Source: Aurantimicrobium minutum
GTDB lineage: Bacteria; Actinomycetota; Actinomycetes; Actinomycetales; Microbacteriaceae
Length of the DNA: 64,000 nt
Assembly (NCBI RefSeq): GCF_002355535.1
Contig: NZ_AP017457.1
Coordinates: forward strand, 248,001 to 312,000
Direction of reading: 5' to 3'
The first letter of the stretch is position 1. The number at the start of each line of letters is the position of its first letter. The notes below the pieces were generated by a model. It saw only the letters and a program-made list of their open reading frames with translations, did no database searches and was not told the DNA's origin. Positions 35,531-44,368 of this stretch are shown here, in pieces. A program made the position numbers and the translations under genes.

Positions 35531-36262
35531 ATGTTTGATTGGCTGGCCGCTGTCGGAGCGGGCCTTCTTGCTGGAGGTGCCCTCTTTGTAGGCGCGCTCG
35601 TTGCGTGGTTTATCAACGTTCCATTCAAATATGTTGCCAGCGTCATGGCCTTTGGTGCCGGCGTGCTGATTTCTGCATTGGCCTTTGATCTTGTTGGTGA
35701 GGCAGTTACAGAGGTGGGGCTGTGGCCAAGCATTTCTGGCTTTGCTGTCGGTGCTGTGATTTATGTCTTCGTGAATATCTTCCTTGATTACAGAAATGCA
35801 CGTAATCGCCGTGGAACCGGTGAGCAACCGGGAACCGGAGTAGGTATTGCCGTGGGAGCGCTCTTGGATGGCGTTCCCGAGTCGCTCGTTTTGGGATTAT
35901 CTATGGTGGGTGGTCAGGGCGTGAGCATTCCCATCTTGATCGCTGTTGTTATTTCGAACTTTCCCGAGGGTCTCTCCAGTACTGCTGAACTCAAAAAAGC
36001 TGGCCGTTCACCCCGTTTTGTGTTCATCCTTTGGGGCGGAATTGCCCTGGCCGCGGCCTTGTCTAGCCTCGCTGGTTACACGATTCTTTCGGATATGCCT
36101 GCAGAAACCACCGGCTTCATTACCTCGTTAGCTGCCGGAGCAATGTTGGCCATGGTTGCTGACACCATGATTCCTGAAGCATTCCGTAAAGCTCACAACT
36201 ACACAGGACTTCTGGTGACTTTCGGTTTCCTCACCAGCCTGGTAATTCACACCATTGCCTAG
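35531..36262 (+). CDS. ZIP-family metal transporter
   Basis: A 243-residue membrane protein of the ZIP (zinc/iron permease) family, with about seven to eight TM helices. The metal-binding helix motifs are GVPESLVLG and SNFPEGLSS. The usual His residues of the HNxPEG motif are mostly missing here (FPEG without the preceding HN), as in some bacterial ZIP relatives. TAGCCT (35519-35524) is 6 nt before the ATG and overlaps the upstream stop codon, giving a leaderless mRNA. Confidence 0.87.
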   Translation: MFDWLAAVGAGLLAGGALFVGALVAWFINVPFKYVASVMAFGAGVLISALAFDLVGEAVTEVGLWPSISGFAVGAVIYVFVNIFLDYRNARNRRGTGEQPGTGVGIAVGALLDGVPESLVLGLSMVGGQGVSIPILIAVVISNFPEGLSSTAELKKAGRSPRFVFILWGGIALAAALSSLAGYTILSDMPAETTGFITSLAAGAMLAMVADTMIPEAFRKAHNYTGLLVTFGFLTSLVIHTIA

Positions 36263-36265
36263 CTG

Positions 36266-37159
36266 TTAGTGCTCGTCCCAGAAAGTGGCGAGTAACTCGG
36301 CTGATGTGTGGGAACGATCTGCGTGAGCAGAATGTCCGGCATGTGCAATAACCCAGTAGTCGGCCTCAAGTTCTTCAGCCATTTCCCGTTGCATCGGGAT
36401 TGGCCACGCGTCATCGTTGGCGCCGTGGGAGACCAGAACGGGAACGCCGGTGGCCTTGAGCTGTGCAGTTTTGTTGACCTGGTTGGCCAGGATAGTGATT
36501 CCTGCCTCAAGTTGTGCTGGGTTAGTTCCCATCAAACGGTCGTAGTAGTACTGCTCAACCAGGTTTAGTTCACCCTTGATATCTGCATCAGGATCCAATC
36601 CGGCTGCAATGCGGGTGGAGAGATAAAAAGCACGGGGGCCATATTCCAGCAGGGCGTGGCGCTGGGATTCTATATCACCACCCATACATTCAGGGCCGGA
36701 GTTCCACATTGTTAGGGATGCAAAAGCTTCGGGTTTCTGAAGCACTGCCTCAATAGAAACAACTCCACCGAAACTGTGGCCCAAGAGGTGAACGCGCGGC
36801 CCCAAGTTCATTGTGGTGATGAGTTCGTGAACATCAGCGCCAAGTCTTTCCAGTGAATACTCACTGACATCGCTTGGTCCTTGAGAAAGTTGTTGTCCAC
36901 GTTGCGAAAAAGACACCACGTTGTATCCGCGACGGGCAAGAGGTTCGAGGATGCAGTTGAAGGTGTCTGCCGAGCTGGTGTATCCAGGAACGAGGAGAGC
37001 GGTTCCTCGAGCTGGCCCAATAGCGTCGATGCGGATAGTGGCCAGTTCGTATCCGTCGATTGTGACGTGTCCTCGCTGGGCTTGCTCGGGGAGCTGCTTA
37101 TCTGGAGTGATTCCCTGTAATTCAAGGTCAATACCGTTTGCGGGACTCGAAAAACTCAT
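36266..37159 (-). CDS. Alpha/beta hydrolase
   Basis: A 297-residue alpha/beta-hydrolase. The nucleophile elbow is LLGHSFGGV (Ser in GHSFG), the acid is probably in SHGANDDAWPIP and the base His in HAGHSAHAD. The N-terminal oxyanion segment reads LLVPGYTSSAD. The substrate (lysophospholipid, ester or peptide) is unknown. A TAACGT box (37171-37176, minus strand) lies 11 nt before the ATG. Its 3' end is 3 bp from the convergent ZIP gene. Confidence 0.88.
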   Translation of the reverse strand: MSFSSPANGIDLELQGITPDKQLPEQAQRGHVTIDGYELATIRIDAIGPARGTALLVPGYTSSADTFNCILEPLARRGYNVVSFSQRGQQLSQGPSDVSEYSLERLGADVHELITTMNLGPRVHLLGHSFGGVVSIEAVLQKPEAFASLTMWNSGPECMGGDIESQRHALLEYGPRAFYLSTRIAAGLDPDADIKGELNLVEQYYYDRLMGTNPAQLEAGITILANQVNKTAQLKATGVPVLVSHGANDDAWPIPMQREMAEELEADYWVIAHAGHSAHADRSHTSAELLATFWDEH

Positions 37160-37328
37160 GGAACCAGACTACGTTAGGCCGACAATCACCACATGTAGGG
37201 GTTGAGTTGCAAGAAATTCACTTCAAGTAGTGGTTAAGACTTTCCGGCAAAAAACTCTAGGCAAATTCTCAGCCACGATATTGTGAAAGCTGTAGTTCCC
37301 TCATCCCTACTTCAAAAAGGAGAACGGT

Positions 37329-38825
37329 TTGTCGTCGTCGACCACCGAGAAGCCGAAGTCTGGCTTCGCAGCAACACTCGATCGCTATTTCGAAATCACC
37401 AAGCGTGGATCCACAATTGGTACCGAATTCCGTGGCGGTCTCGTCATCTTCATGACGATGGTTTACATCATCATCCTGAACCCCATCATCTTGGCATTCA
37501 GCCCCGACGTTAACGGCAACGTTATCGGTGGCGGATCCGCAGAAGCTTTTGAGTTCGCACCACAAGCCGTAGCTAGTGCAACAGCTCTGGCTGCTGGTCT
37601 GATGACCATTGCATTTGGTTTCGTCGCGCGTTTGCCATTCGCAATCGCAGCCGGACTGGGTATCAACTCATTCCTCGCGGTCACCATCGTGAAGGATGTC
37701 ACCTGGCAGGAAGCCATGGGTCTGGTCGTCATCGACGGTATCATCATCCTGATTCTCGCCGTGACAGGTCTTCGAACCATGATCTTCACCGCAGTTCCTC
37801 CTGCATTGAAGACCGCAATCACCGTTGGTATCGGTCTGTTCATTGCATTCATCGGTCTTGTTGACGGTGGTCTTGTTCGTCGCACCGACGCAGGTCCAGT
37901 TCCCGTCGGACTCGGTGTTGGAACTGATCACGGAATTGGTCTTCCCACCACCATCTTCATCATTGGTGTGCTCACCATTGCCGTGCTGATGGCTCTGCGT
38001 GTTCGTGCAGCAATCCTGATTGGTCTGATCTCAACCACCGTCATCGCAATCATTGCGGAGTCAATCTTCAAAGTTGGTGGAAAGTTCGTCAACGGTGAGT
38101 TCGTCACCCCCTTCGGTTGGGACACCACCATTCCAGGTCTGCCAACCAGCATCTTTGCTGTTCCCGACTTCTCCACAATCGGTGAAGTAGACCTGTTCGG
38201 ATCGTTTGAGCGCATTGGTGCACTTGCTGCAATGATGCTCATCTTCACCCTTGTGTTCTCGAACTTCTTCGACGCCATGGGCACCATGACCGGTCTGTCC
38301 AAGCAGGCTGGCCTTGCTGACAAGGATGGAAACTTCCCACGCCTGAAGTCCGCACTGGTTGTTGAAGGTGCTGGTGCCGTTGTTGGTGGTTTCACCTCAA
38401 CCTCTTCCAACACCGTCTACATCGAGTCTGCTTCCGGTATTGCCGGTGGTGCTCGCACGGGTCTAGCTAACATCGTCACCGGTGTGCTGTTCCTGGTTGC
38501 AATGTTCTTTGCACCTCTGACTTCTGTTGTCCCCATCGAGGTTGGCGCTGCTGCACTGGTTATCGTGGGTGCACTCATGATGTCTCAGGTTGTTGACATT
38601 GACTGGAAGGACTGGAGCATTTCGTTCCCTGCCTTCTTGACCATCATCATGATGCCTTTCACCTACTCCATCGCAAACGGTATTGGTATTGGCTTCATCA
38701 CCTGGGTTGTCGTCCGCGCATTCGCAGGTAAGGGTAAAGAAATTCACCCCATCCTCTGGATCGTTGCAGCAGGATTCGTGCTGTACTTCCTCTCAGCACC
38801 ATTGACTGCAGCTTTCGGCGGCTAG
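37329..38825 (+). CDS. NCS2-family purine permease (AzgA-like)
   Basis: A 498-residue membrane protein of the AzgA-like branch of nucleobase:cation symporters (hypoxanthine, adenine or guanine uptake). Typical sequences: GTEFRGGLVIFMTMVYIIILNP, a 'GLGINSF' pore segment, FFDAMGTMTGLS and the STSSNTVYIESASGIAGGARTG motif. It begins with TTG: AAAAAGGAG is placed ideally before it and no ATG or GTG competes nearby. The 169-bp upstream gap shared with the hydrolase gene holds the promoter; I see no purine riboswitch fold there. Confidence 0.92.
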   Translation: MSSSTTEKPKSGFAATLDRYFEITKRGSTIGTEFRGGLVIFMTMVYIIILNPIILAFSPDVNGNVIGGGSAEAFEFAPQAVASATALAAGLMTIAFGFVARLPFAIAAGLGINSFLAVTIVKDVTWQEAMGLVVIDGIIILILAVTGLRTMIFTAVPPALKTAITVGIGLFIAFIGLVDGGLVRRTDAGPVPVGLGVGTDHGIGLPTTIFIIGVLTIAVLMALRVRAAILIGLISTTVIAIIAESIFKVGGKFVNGEFVTPFGWDTTIPGLPTSIFAVPDFSTIGEVDLFGSFERIGALAAMMLIFTLVFSNFFDAMGTMTGLSKQAGLADKDGNFPRLKSALVVEGAGAVVGGFTSTSSNTVYIESASGIAGGARTGLANIVTGVLFLVAMFFAPLTSVVPIEVGAAALVIVGALMMSQVVDIDWKDWSISFPAFLTIIMMPFTYSIANGIGIGFITWVVVRAFAGKGKEIHPILWIVAAGFVLYFLSAPLTAAFGG

Positions 38826-38839
38826 TCAAGAGAAACCAG

Positions 38840-38870
38840 AAGTGGGGAGAGCCAGTGGCTCTCCCCACTT
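38840..38870 (+). terminator. Terminator after the NCS2 permease
   Basis: 14-15-bp stem (38840-38854 with 38857-38870; core AGTGGGGAGAGCC) followed by TGGTTT. Confidence 0.85.
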
Positions 38871-38933
38871 TGGTTTAACTTCTGATGTGGATAACTCAGG
38901 AACCACCTGAATCTTAATCAGTAGGTTCTCAGA

Positions 38934-39467
38934 ATGCGTTTATTACCTGTCCTTGCGATATCTATTGCATCACTCACTCTTGTTGGATGTTCGACCACAA
39001 CACCTGAGGCAATCCCAACTTCCTCCGCAGTTGAACAAGCTCCGGCTTTTGCATCGGATGAAGAAGCACTCGCAGCGGCACAGGCCGCGTATGCGGAGTA
39101 TCTGTCAGTCTCTGATCAGATAGCTCGAGATGGAGGGGCTAACCCTGAAAGGTTGAAGCCTTATGTAACGAATGACCAGTTTCAACTAGACCAGCAAAAC
39201 ATCGCAAAATTCAGAGATTTAGGTTTTCATTCTGAAGGCGTCTCGACCTTCGACAACTTCCATGTAGCAAATTCAGATGTGAACACATACAGCGCTTATC
39301 TGTGCGTTGATGTATCAAATTCAAAATTGATTGATTCTAGCGGGAACACAGTTACACCTGAAGGCAGAGAAGACCGTTGGCCTTTGCTGGTAAGTTTTGA
39401 TTTTTCAAACCCCGGTAGCGTCCTAATTAAAGGCAGTGAGACATGGGCCGGAAAAAATTTCTGCTGA
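38934..39467 (+). CDS. Lipoprotein of unknown function
   Basis: A 177-residue lipoprotein: signal peptide with lipobox LTLVGC (Cys19), Thr/Ser-rich linker, then a soluble domain starting EEALAAAQAAYAEYLSVSDQI and ending ETWAGKNFC. It resembles short actinobacterial lipoproteins of the DUF6318 kind, from memory and not certain. TAGGTT (38922-38927) is exactly 6 nt before the ATG, so the mRNA is leaderless. The 3' end overlaps the next gene by 25 bp, so the two are co-expressed. Confidence 0.8.
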   Translation: MRLLPVLAISIASLTLVGCSTTTPEAIPTSSAVEQAPAFASDEEALAAAQAAYAEYLSVSDQIARDGGANPERLKPYVTNDQFQLDQQNIAKFRDLGFHSEGVSTFDNFHVANSDVNTYSAYLCVDVSNSKLIDSSGNTVTPEGREDRWPLLVSFDFSNPGSVLIKGSETWAGKNFC

Positions 39468-40282
39468 TTTCAGTTTTGATATTCAATTCAATCGCATTTC
39501 CACAATCAGCTCTAGCTTCGAGTAGTTGTTCTCTCGCAGCAATTCAAACTGGCTCTTGCTCAGGCGCTCAAACTAACAACAACTCTGTTGACGTTTGGTC
39601 ACGGTCGACAACTCCTGGTGGAAGTTCAGAGGTTGTGACTCCTGCGGGTAGGACAAATACAGCCACTCGAAGTGGAAAGCAGGTTCCGTACTATCCCAAC
39701 GGAACTATTACTTTCAACTGCATGGCTCGTTTAGCGACGGTAGCTAGTTGTAGGTCTCAGCCGAAACCTCCTGCAGTCACTCCTTCGAGCTATAACCCCA
39801 TCACATTGCAAGACCTGGCCAACTTTCTCCCTCAGCAGGCTTCACTTGCTTCTCAACCTCGCGGATGGACTGTTGTGAATCTTGATACCAACTTCATTGC
39901 TGGGGCATCTACGCACGTGGTGGGAGGAAGTTTATTTGGCCGCAGTGCTGAGGTGAGGTTCACTCCGCATGCGTATGACTGGAACTACGGCGATGGTTCA
40001 ACAAACAGCTCAGCTGTTCCTGGCGCTAGATGGGATGTACTGGGAGTGAGGGAGTTTTCTCCCACAGCGACTAGTCATGTCTATCGTCAGGAGGGAAGTT
40101 TCACCACCACTGTTATAGTTCGATATGGAGCTGAATATCGAATTGCTGGGGGAGCGTGGATTCCGGTTTCTGGTGAAGTGTCGAGCGCTGCCACTGCAGT
40201 GGTGACCACTGTGAAAAGTGCGGATACGGTCCTTGCCGCACGGGACTGCAGTAATGCTCGTGGTTCTCAAACCTGTCCATAG
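39443..40282 (+). CDS. Secreted PKD-domain protein
   Basis: A 279-residue exported protein: signal peptide MGRKKFLLISVLIFNSIAF... cleaved near ALA-SS, a Ser/Thr/Asn-rich region with scattered Cys, then a PKD-like beta domain (AYDWNYGDGS followed by SHVYRQEGSFTTTVIV). It has no anchor and ends in CSNARGSQTCP. PKD domains mediate protein or carbohydrate contacts. The start ATG lies within the lipoprotein gene (25-bp overlap), implying coupling and possibly complex formation at the cell surface. The function is unknown. Confidence 0.8.
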   Translation: MGRKKFLLISVLIFNSIAFPQSALASSSCSLAAIQTGSCSGAQTNNNSVDVWSRSTTPGGSSEVVTPAGRTNTATRSGKQVPYYPNGTITFNCMARLATVASCRSQPKPPAVTPSSYNPITLQDLANFLPQQASLASQPRGWTVVNLDTNFIAGASTHVVGGSLFGRSAEVRFTPHAYDWNYGDGSTNSSAVPGARWDVLGVREFSPTATSHVYRQEGSFTTTVIVRYGAEYRIAGGAWIPVSGEVSSAATAVVTTVKSADTVLAARDCSNARGSQTCP

Positions 40283-40304
40283 TTGGGTGCAGTAGCGTGA
40301 GGGT

Positions 40305-41045
40305 GTGACGAGCTTCAGCCCTCAGGTTCTCTCCCTTATTGAAGAAATACAAAGCCACGCTGATCCTGTTGTTGCCGAACACTCTCAGCGTTATTTCAAA
40401 ACAGGTCCGGGTGAATATGGTGAAGGCGATGTCTTTATCGGGGTTCGTGTTCCTGTTGTGCGTGCGGTGGGAAAGAACTTTCGTGATCTCTCACCAGCAG
40501 AGATTGTCGAATTAGCTCAATCGCCCATTCACGAACTTCGCTTGTGTGCAGTTCAGGTTTTAGCTGGACAGTTCAAGAGATCTAAAAATCTTGTTCAGCA
40601 AGGCGAACTCTTTGATGTGTATCTCTCTCTTGTTGCGCAAGGACGGGTGAACAACTGGGACTTAGTTGATTCGTGCGCTCCCTATGTTGGTGGATATCTG
40701 ACCTCGATTGATAACTCCATGGATCTACTGAGAGAGCTTGCCTCTTCAGCCAATCTGTGGGAGCGACGAAGTGCTGTGATGTTTACGGCCGCTTTGATCA
40801 GACAGGGTATTTTCGATCCCACTGTGAGATTGTGTGAGATGTTGCTGGGGGATAGCCATGATCTCATTCACAAAGCCACGGGGTGGATGCTTCGCGAGGT
40901 GGGGATTCGGGATGTGTCGGTCTTACGCGGTTTTCTCGAAAGGTATGCGGCAACAATGCCTCGAACAATGTTGAGATATGCCATCGAAAAGCTCAGTGAA
41001 CCAGAACGTAAACATTATTTGGGTATGAAGTCACTGTTAGCCTAA
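40305..41045 (+). CDS. alkD: DNA alkylation repair protein, AlkD-like HEAT-repeat glycosylase
   Basis: A 246-residue all-helical HEAT-like protein. Segments such as GVRVPVVRAVGKNF, HELRLCAVQVLAG, RVNNWDLVDSCAPYVGGYL, LWERRSAVMFT and HDLIHKATGWMLREVG match the AlkD/AlkC family that excises N3- and N7-alkylated purines. The WDLVD segment contains the catalytic Asp region. GTG start with TAGCGT (40293-40298) exactly 6 nt upstream: leaderless. Monocistronic. Confidence 0.9.
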   Translation: MTSFSPQVLSLIEEIQSHADPVVAEHSQRYFKTGPGEYGEGDVFIGVRVPVVRAVGKNFRDLSPAEIVELAQSPIHELRLCAVQVLAGQFKRSKNLVQQGELFDVYLSLVAQGRVNNWDLVDSCAPYVGGYLTSIDNSMDLLRELASSANLWERRSAVMFTAALIRQGIFDPTVRLCEMLLGDSHDLIHKATGWMLREVGIRDVSVLRGFLERYAATMPRTMLRYAIEKLSEPERKHYLGMKSLLA

Positions 41046-41162
41046 AGAAGCGTTCCGCTGAGTTCATCGCGCTGAGCAAACACTCAGACAACACTCAGCC
41101 AGGGCATAGCAATCCCACAGATTGATAGGTAATGCTGATGGGACGTGAAAGGAGTTTCTCGC

Positions 41163-42488
41163 ATGACCGAGAACAACGATAAAGGTATACCAGAGTATTT
41201 CTTCCCCAAAGTTGGAGAAGGTTCAACACCACCTCCCGCTGCGCCTGCAGCGGAGCAGGTGATTCCTGAAACCTTTGTTGGCCCTGCACGTGTTCAGGCT
41301 GACAAACAAAGCAAAGCTCTGCCACTTGTTGCCGTTGCCGTAGCCGCCGCCCTCGTTGGAGGTATCGCAGGTGCTGGAGCAGCTGTCTTCTTCACTGGCC
41401 AAAACTCCACAACCGCATCTTCTTCTGCCGTCCAGGGCATCACTATCAATGACACCGATGAGGTCAATGCAGTTACTGCTGTAGCTGCCAAGGCCTCGCC
41501 AAGCGTCGTCACTATTTCTGTTACTGGAGATGCCGGTGCTGGAACTGGTTCAGGTGTGATCTTGAACGAAGAGGGCTACGTCCTCACTAATAACCACGTG
41601 GTGACCTTGGATGGTGCATCGAATACTGCAGACATTACTGTCCAGGACAATGAGGGCAATATCTATCCCGCGACCATCGTCGGAACTGACCCCACTGTGG
41701 ACATGGCAGTTCTGAAAATCAAGGGCACCGGTCCATTTATTCCCATTGAATGGGCTGATTCCAGCAAACTTAATGTGGGAGATCTGACCATTGCGCTCGG
41801 TGCTCCGCTGGGCCTAGCAGGAACGGTTACTACCGGTATTGTTTCCGCACTCAACCGCTCCATTCAGGTTGCAAGCTCTGCAGCTCCTGATTCTTCAGGA
41901 TCCGATTCAGGTAACTCTGGAGAAAGTGAAAACCCCTTCAACTTTGACTTTGGTCAAGGTCAGACACCATCTCAAAGACAGTCACAGAGCGCAGCAATTT
42001 CTATCCCTGTGATTCAAACTGACGCCGCAATCAACCCTGGAAACTCTGGCGGTGCTTTGCTGGATTCCAAGGGACGTTTGATCGGAATTAACGTCGCCAT
42101 TGCCAGTGCTGGTGGTGGCGAGGCCGGAAGCATCGGTGTGGGCTTTGCTCTGCCATCAAACCTGGCCAAGCGCGTATCCACTGAATTGATTCAAAACCAG
42201 AAGGCCTCTCATGGACTTCTCGGCGCTCAGGTATCTGATGCTGCTGCCAAGGATGGGAGCAACGCTGTTGGTGCATACATCGAGGAAGTAGTTGATGGTG
42301 GTGCAGCTCAAAAGGGTGGCATCAAGGCTGGAGACATTGTGACCCAGTTCAACGGTGTCCGTATAACCGATGCCAATGATCTCACTGCACAGGTGCGCAC
42401 TGCCCCAGGTGGGTCAGACGCGACTGTTGTGATCAATCGTGGTGGTAAGACTCAGACTCTGAAGGTGCAGCTCGGTACCCTCAACTAA
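41163..42488 (+). CDS. HtrA/DegP-like serine protease with PDZ domain
   Basis: A 441-residue membrane-anchored protease: a cytoplasmic N-terminus (about 1-50), one TM helix (about 52-77), a trypsin-like domain and a C-terminal PDZ domain (about 345-440). The triad is visible: His in TNNHVV, Asp in DMAVLKIK, Ser in GNSGGALL. A Ser/Gly/Gln-rich insert (SGSDSGNSGES to TPSQRQSQS) lies between the Asp and Ser motifs. Envelope protein quality control is the family role. Start ATG 41163 has AAAGGAG at 8-nt spacing; the frame to 41145 is rejected. Confidence 0.93.
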   Translation: MTENNDKGIPEYFFPKVGEGSTPPPAAPAAEQVIPETFVGPARVQADKQSKALPLVAVAVAAALVGGIAGAGAAVFFTGQNSTTASSSAVQGITINDTDEVNAVTAVAAKASPSVVTISVTGDAGAGTGSGVILNEEGYVLTNNHVVTLDGASNTADITVQDNEGNIYPATIVGTDPTVDMAVLKIKGTGPFIPIEWADSSKLNVGDLTIALGAPLGLAGTVTTGIVSALNRSIQVASSAAPDSSGSDSGNSGESENPFNFDFGQGQTPSQRQSQSAAISIPVIQTDAAINPGNSGGALLDSKGRLIGINVAIASAGGGEAGSIGVGFALPSNLAKRVSTELIQNQKASHGLLGAQVSDAAAKDGSNAVGAYIEEVVDGGAAQKGGIKAGDIVTQFNGVRITDANDLTAQVRTAPGGSDATVVINRGGKTQTLKVQLGTLN

Positions 42489-42494
42489 GGGCGC

Positions 42495-42533
42495 AGAAGG
42501 CCGAGGTCTTGATACTCTAGAACTCGGCCTTCT
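42495..42533 (+). terminator. Probable terminator after the HtrA-like gene
   Basis: 11-bp stem AGAAGGCCGAG / CTCGGCCTTCT (42495-42505 with 42523-42533), 17-nt loop, followed by TTTC. It sits directly upstream of the cell-wall polymer cluster; the loop contains a GATACT that might act as a -10. Confidence 0.7.
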
Positions 42534-42546
42534 TTCAAAGGACCCC

Positions 42547-43566
42547 ATGTCTGCTCTTGGCTCAGCGCCCATCCCATCCACACCTTTACCGGGTGTTTCT
42601 TATGTGATGCCAGTGCTCAACGAGGTCACCCACATTCGTGCTGCCGTGCAGAGCCTGCTGGAACAGGACTATGCAGGCCCAATGGAAGTCACCCTTGCTT
42701 TAGGGCCCAGCACAGATGGCACCAACGAGCTCGTGGCGCAGATGTGTGCTGAAGATTCACGCATTCACTTCGTCGACAACCCGGCAGCAGCAACACCGGT
42801 GGGAATGAATCTGGCGATTAAAGCCTCGCAATACCCCATCGTGATTCGGGTTGACGCTCACTCTGTCTTGCCCTCGGACTACGCCAGCATCGCAGTGGAG
42901 ACCCTGTTACGCACGCAGGCAGATAACGTCGGCGGCATCATGGACGCCCAAGGCACGACACCTTTTGAAAAGGCTGTTGCTAGGGCATACGACACCAAAG
43001 TCGGTCTGGGCGGAACACCCTTTCACGTTGGGGGAAAAGAAGGCCCTGTTGACACTGTTTATCTGGGTGTTTTCAACCGGGAGAGCCTGCTCACAGTGGG
43101 CATGTTCAACGAAGAAATTCGCCGCGGTCAAGACTGGGAACTTAACCGTCGATTCCGCGATGCTGGTGGCCTGGTGTGGTTTACCCCCAAACTCAAGGTT
43201 GTCTATCGCCCACGAACCTCAGTGAAGGCGCTGTTGAAGCAGATGTATTCCACCGGTTTATGGCGCGGTGAACTTTCCCGCCGGTACGGAAGTGGCCTGC
43301 GCTACTTTGTTCCGCCCATCATGGTTATGGCAACCATCCTGGGAATTCTTGCTGGTTTATTCGGTTTTGATCTCGGCTGGGTAGTTCCCGGTGTTTATGT
43401 TGCCTTTGTTGTTCTTTCCACGCTGGTTTATGGACGGGGAATGGGGGCCAAAGCAATGCTGTGGTTTCCCCTCGTACTTCCCTGCATTCACTTCGCATGG
43501 GGTGTAGGTTTCATCATGAGTTACAGCAGACTCACCTCGAATATCGCCGGCAAAAGCGGAAGGTAA
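42547..43566 (+). CDS. Family 2 glycosyltransferase with C-terminal TM helices
   Basis: A 339-residue GT2 enzyme (YVMPVLNEVTHI, LGPSTDGTNE, RVDAHSVLPSDYA with the DxD-like site, and GQDWELNRRFRDAGG) followed by two or three TM helices. It resembles succinoglycan-type (ExoA-like) transferases. First gene of a four-gene set whose spacings are 4 bp, -17 bp and 30 bp; AAAGGA upstream of the ATG. Likely role: building a cell-envelope glycopolymer. Confidence 0.9.
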   Translation: MSALGSAPIPSTPLPGVSYVMPVLNEVTHIRAAVQSLLEQDYAGPMEVTLALGPSTDGTNELVAQMCAEDSRIHFVDNPAAATPVGMNLAIKASQYPIVIRVDAHSVLPSDYASIAVETLLRTQADNVGGIMDAQGTTPFEKAVARAYDTKVGLGGTPFHVGGKEGPVDTVYLGVFNRESLLTVGMFNEEIRRGQDWELNRRFRDAGGLVWFTPKLKVVYRPRTSVKALLKQMYSTGLWRGELSRRYGSGLRYFVPPIMVMATILGILAGLFGFDLGWVVPGVYVAFVVLSTLVYGRGMGAKAMLWFPLVLPCIHFAWGVGFIMSYSRLTSNIAGKSGR

Positions 43567-43570
43567 GAAC

Positions 43571-44368
43571 GTGGAGAAACCCACCTCTTTAGCTCAGCTG
43601 CGCGAGGTTACACAGCCACCAGAAGTTCGCACACGAGCTAACGCAGAGCACTGGGTTGCTCACTTGTATTTGCGTGACCTCTCTCCCTATGTCACATGGA
43701 TGTTGCTCAAAACTCCCATTTCAGCCAATGGTGTCACTAGCCTGATGATCCTCACCGGGTGGGCAACCGCTGCTGCCTTACTCATTCCTGGAATATGGGG
43801 ACCTGTCCTGGCGCTGATGCTTGGCCAATTGCAAATGCTCATTGACTGCTGTGATGGAGAAGTGGCGAGGTGGCGCAAGACAAAGAGCCCAGCAGGTCAC
43901 TTCCTCGATGCAGTGGGTCACTACACAACCGAAGCATTGATTCCCCTTGCTCTGGGCTTGAGGGCGGCAGGATTTGCTGATGGAAGCCGGCCCATCGACT
44001 GGATGTGGGTAGCACTGGGTGCATTCCTGTCCATCGTGATTATTTTGAACAAGGTACTCAACGATTTGGTGCGGGTTGCCAGAGCGATGTCTGATTTGCC
44101 CAAGTTGGCCGACGCCAAAGGCGCCAATGCACCCCTGCCGGGCATGGTTGCACAATTGCGCAGAATGGCACGTTTTGTTCCATTCCACCGGATCTATCAC
44201 TCAGTTGAGTTGACCATTATTGCTTTCGTGGCTGCACTGGTGGGAATTTTCGTGGGGCAGCTGCTCATCAGCCAAATCTTGGTTGCCGTGCTCCTACCAC
44301 TGTCAATTCTTGCAATCATTGGTCACTTCATCGCCATTATGACGAGCTCACGTGTCAGGGCTGCTTAG
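43571..44368 (+). CDS. CDP-alcohol phosphatidyltransferase-family protein with Asp-to-His change
   Basis: A 265-residue membrane protein. It carries the family signature D92-x2-D95-G96-x2-A99-R100-x8-G109-x3-D113, but the final Asp, expected four residues later, is His117 (DAVGHYTTE). In characterised enzymes the four Asp bind two metal ions and the last one acts as base, so either His replaces it or the activity differs. These enzymes join CDP-alcohols to lipid or sugar alcohol acceptors. GTG start with GGAAGG upstream. It lies between two glycosyltransferases and a TagF-like gene, pointing to polymer synthesis rather than bulk phospholipids. Confidence 0.88.
   Translation: MEKPTSLAQLREVTQPPEVRTRANAEHWVAHLYLRDLSPYVTWMLLKTPISANGVTSLMILTGWATAAALLIPGIWGPVLALMLGQLQMLIDCCDGEVARWRKTKSPAGHFLDAVGHYTTEALIPLALGLRAAGFADGSRPIDWMWVALGAFLSIVIILNKVLNDLVRVARAMSDLPKLADAKGANAPLPGMVAQLRRMARFVPFHRIYHSVELTIIAFVAALVGIFVGQLLISQILVAVLLPLSILAIIGHFIAIMTSSRVRAA

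Noticed and set aside
37160-37328. Purine riboswitch upstream of the NCS2 permease
   Set aside because: I could not trace the conserved three-way-junction elements; an ordinary leader with AAGGAG and a TTG start explains the region.
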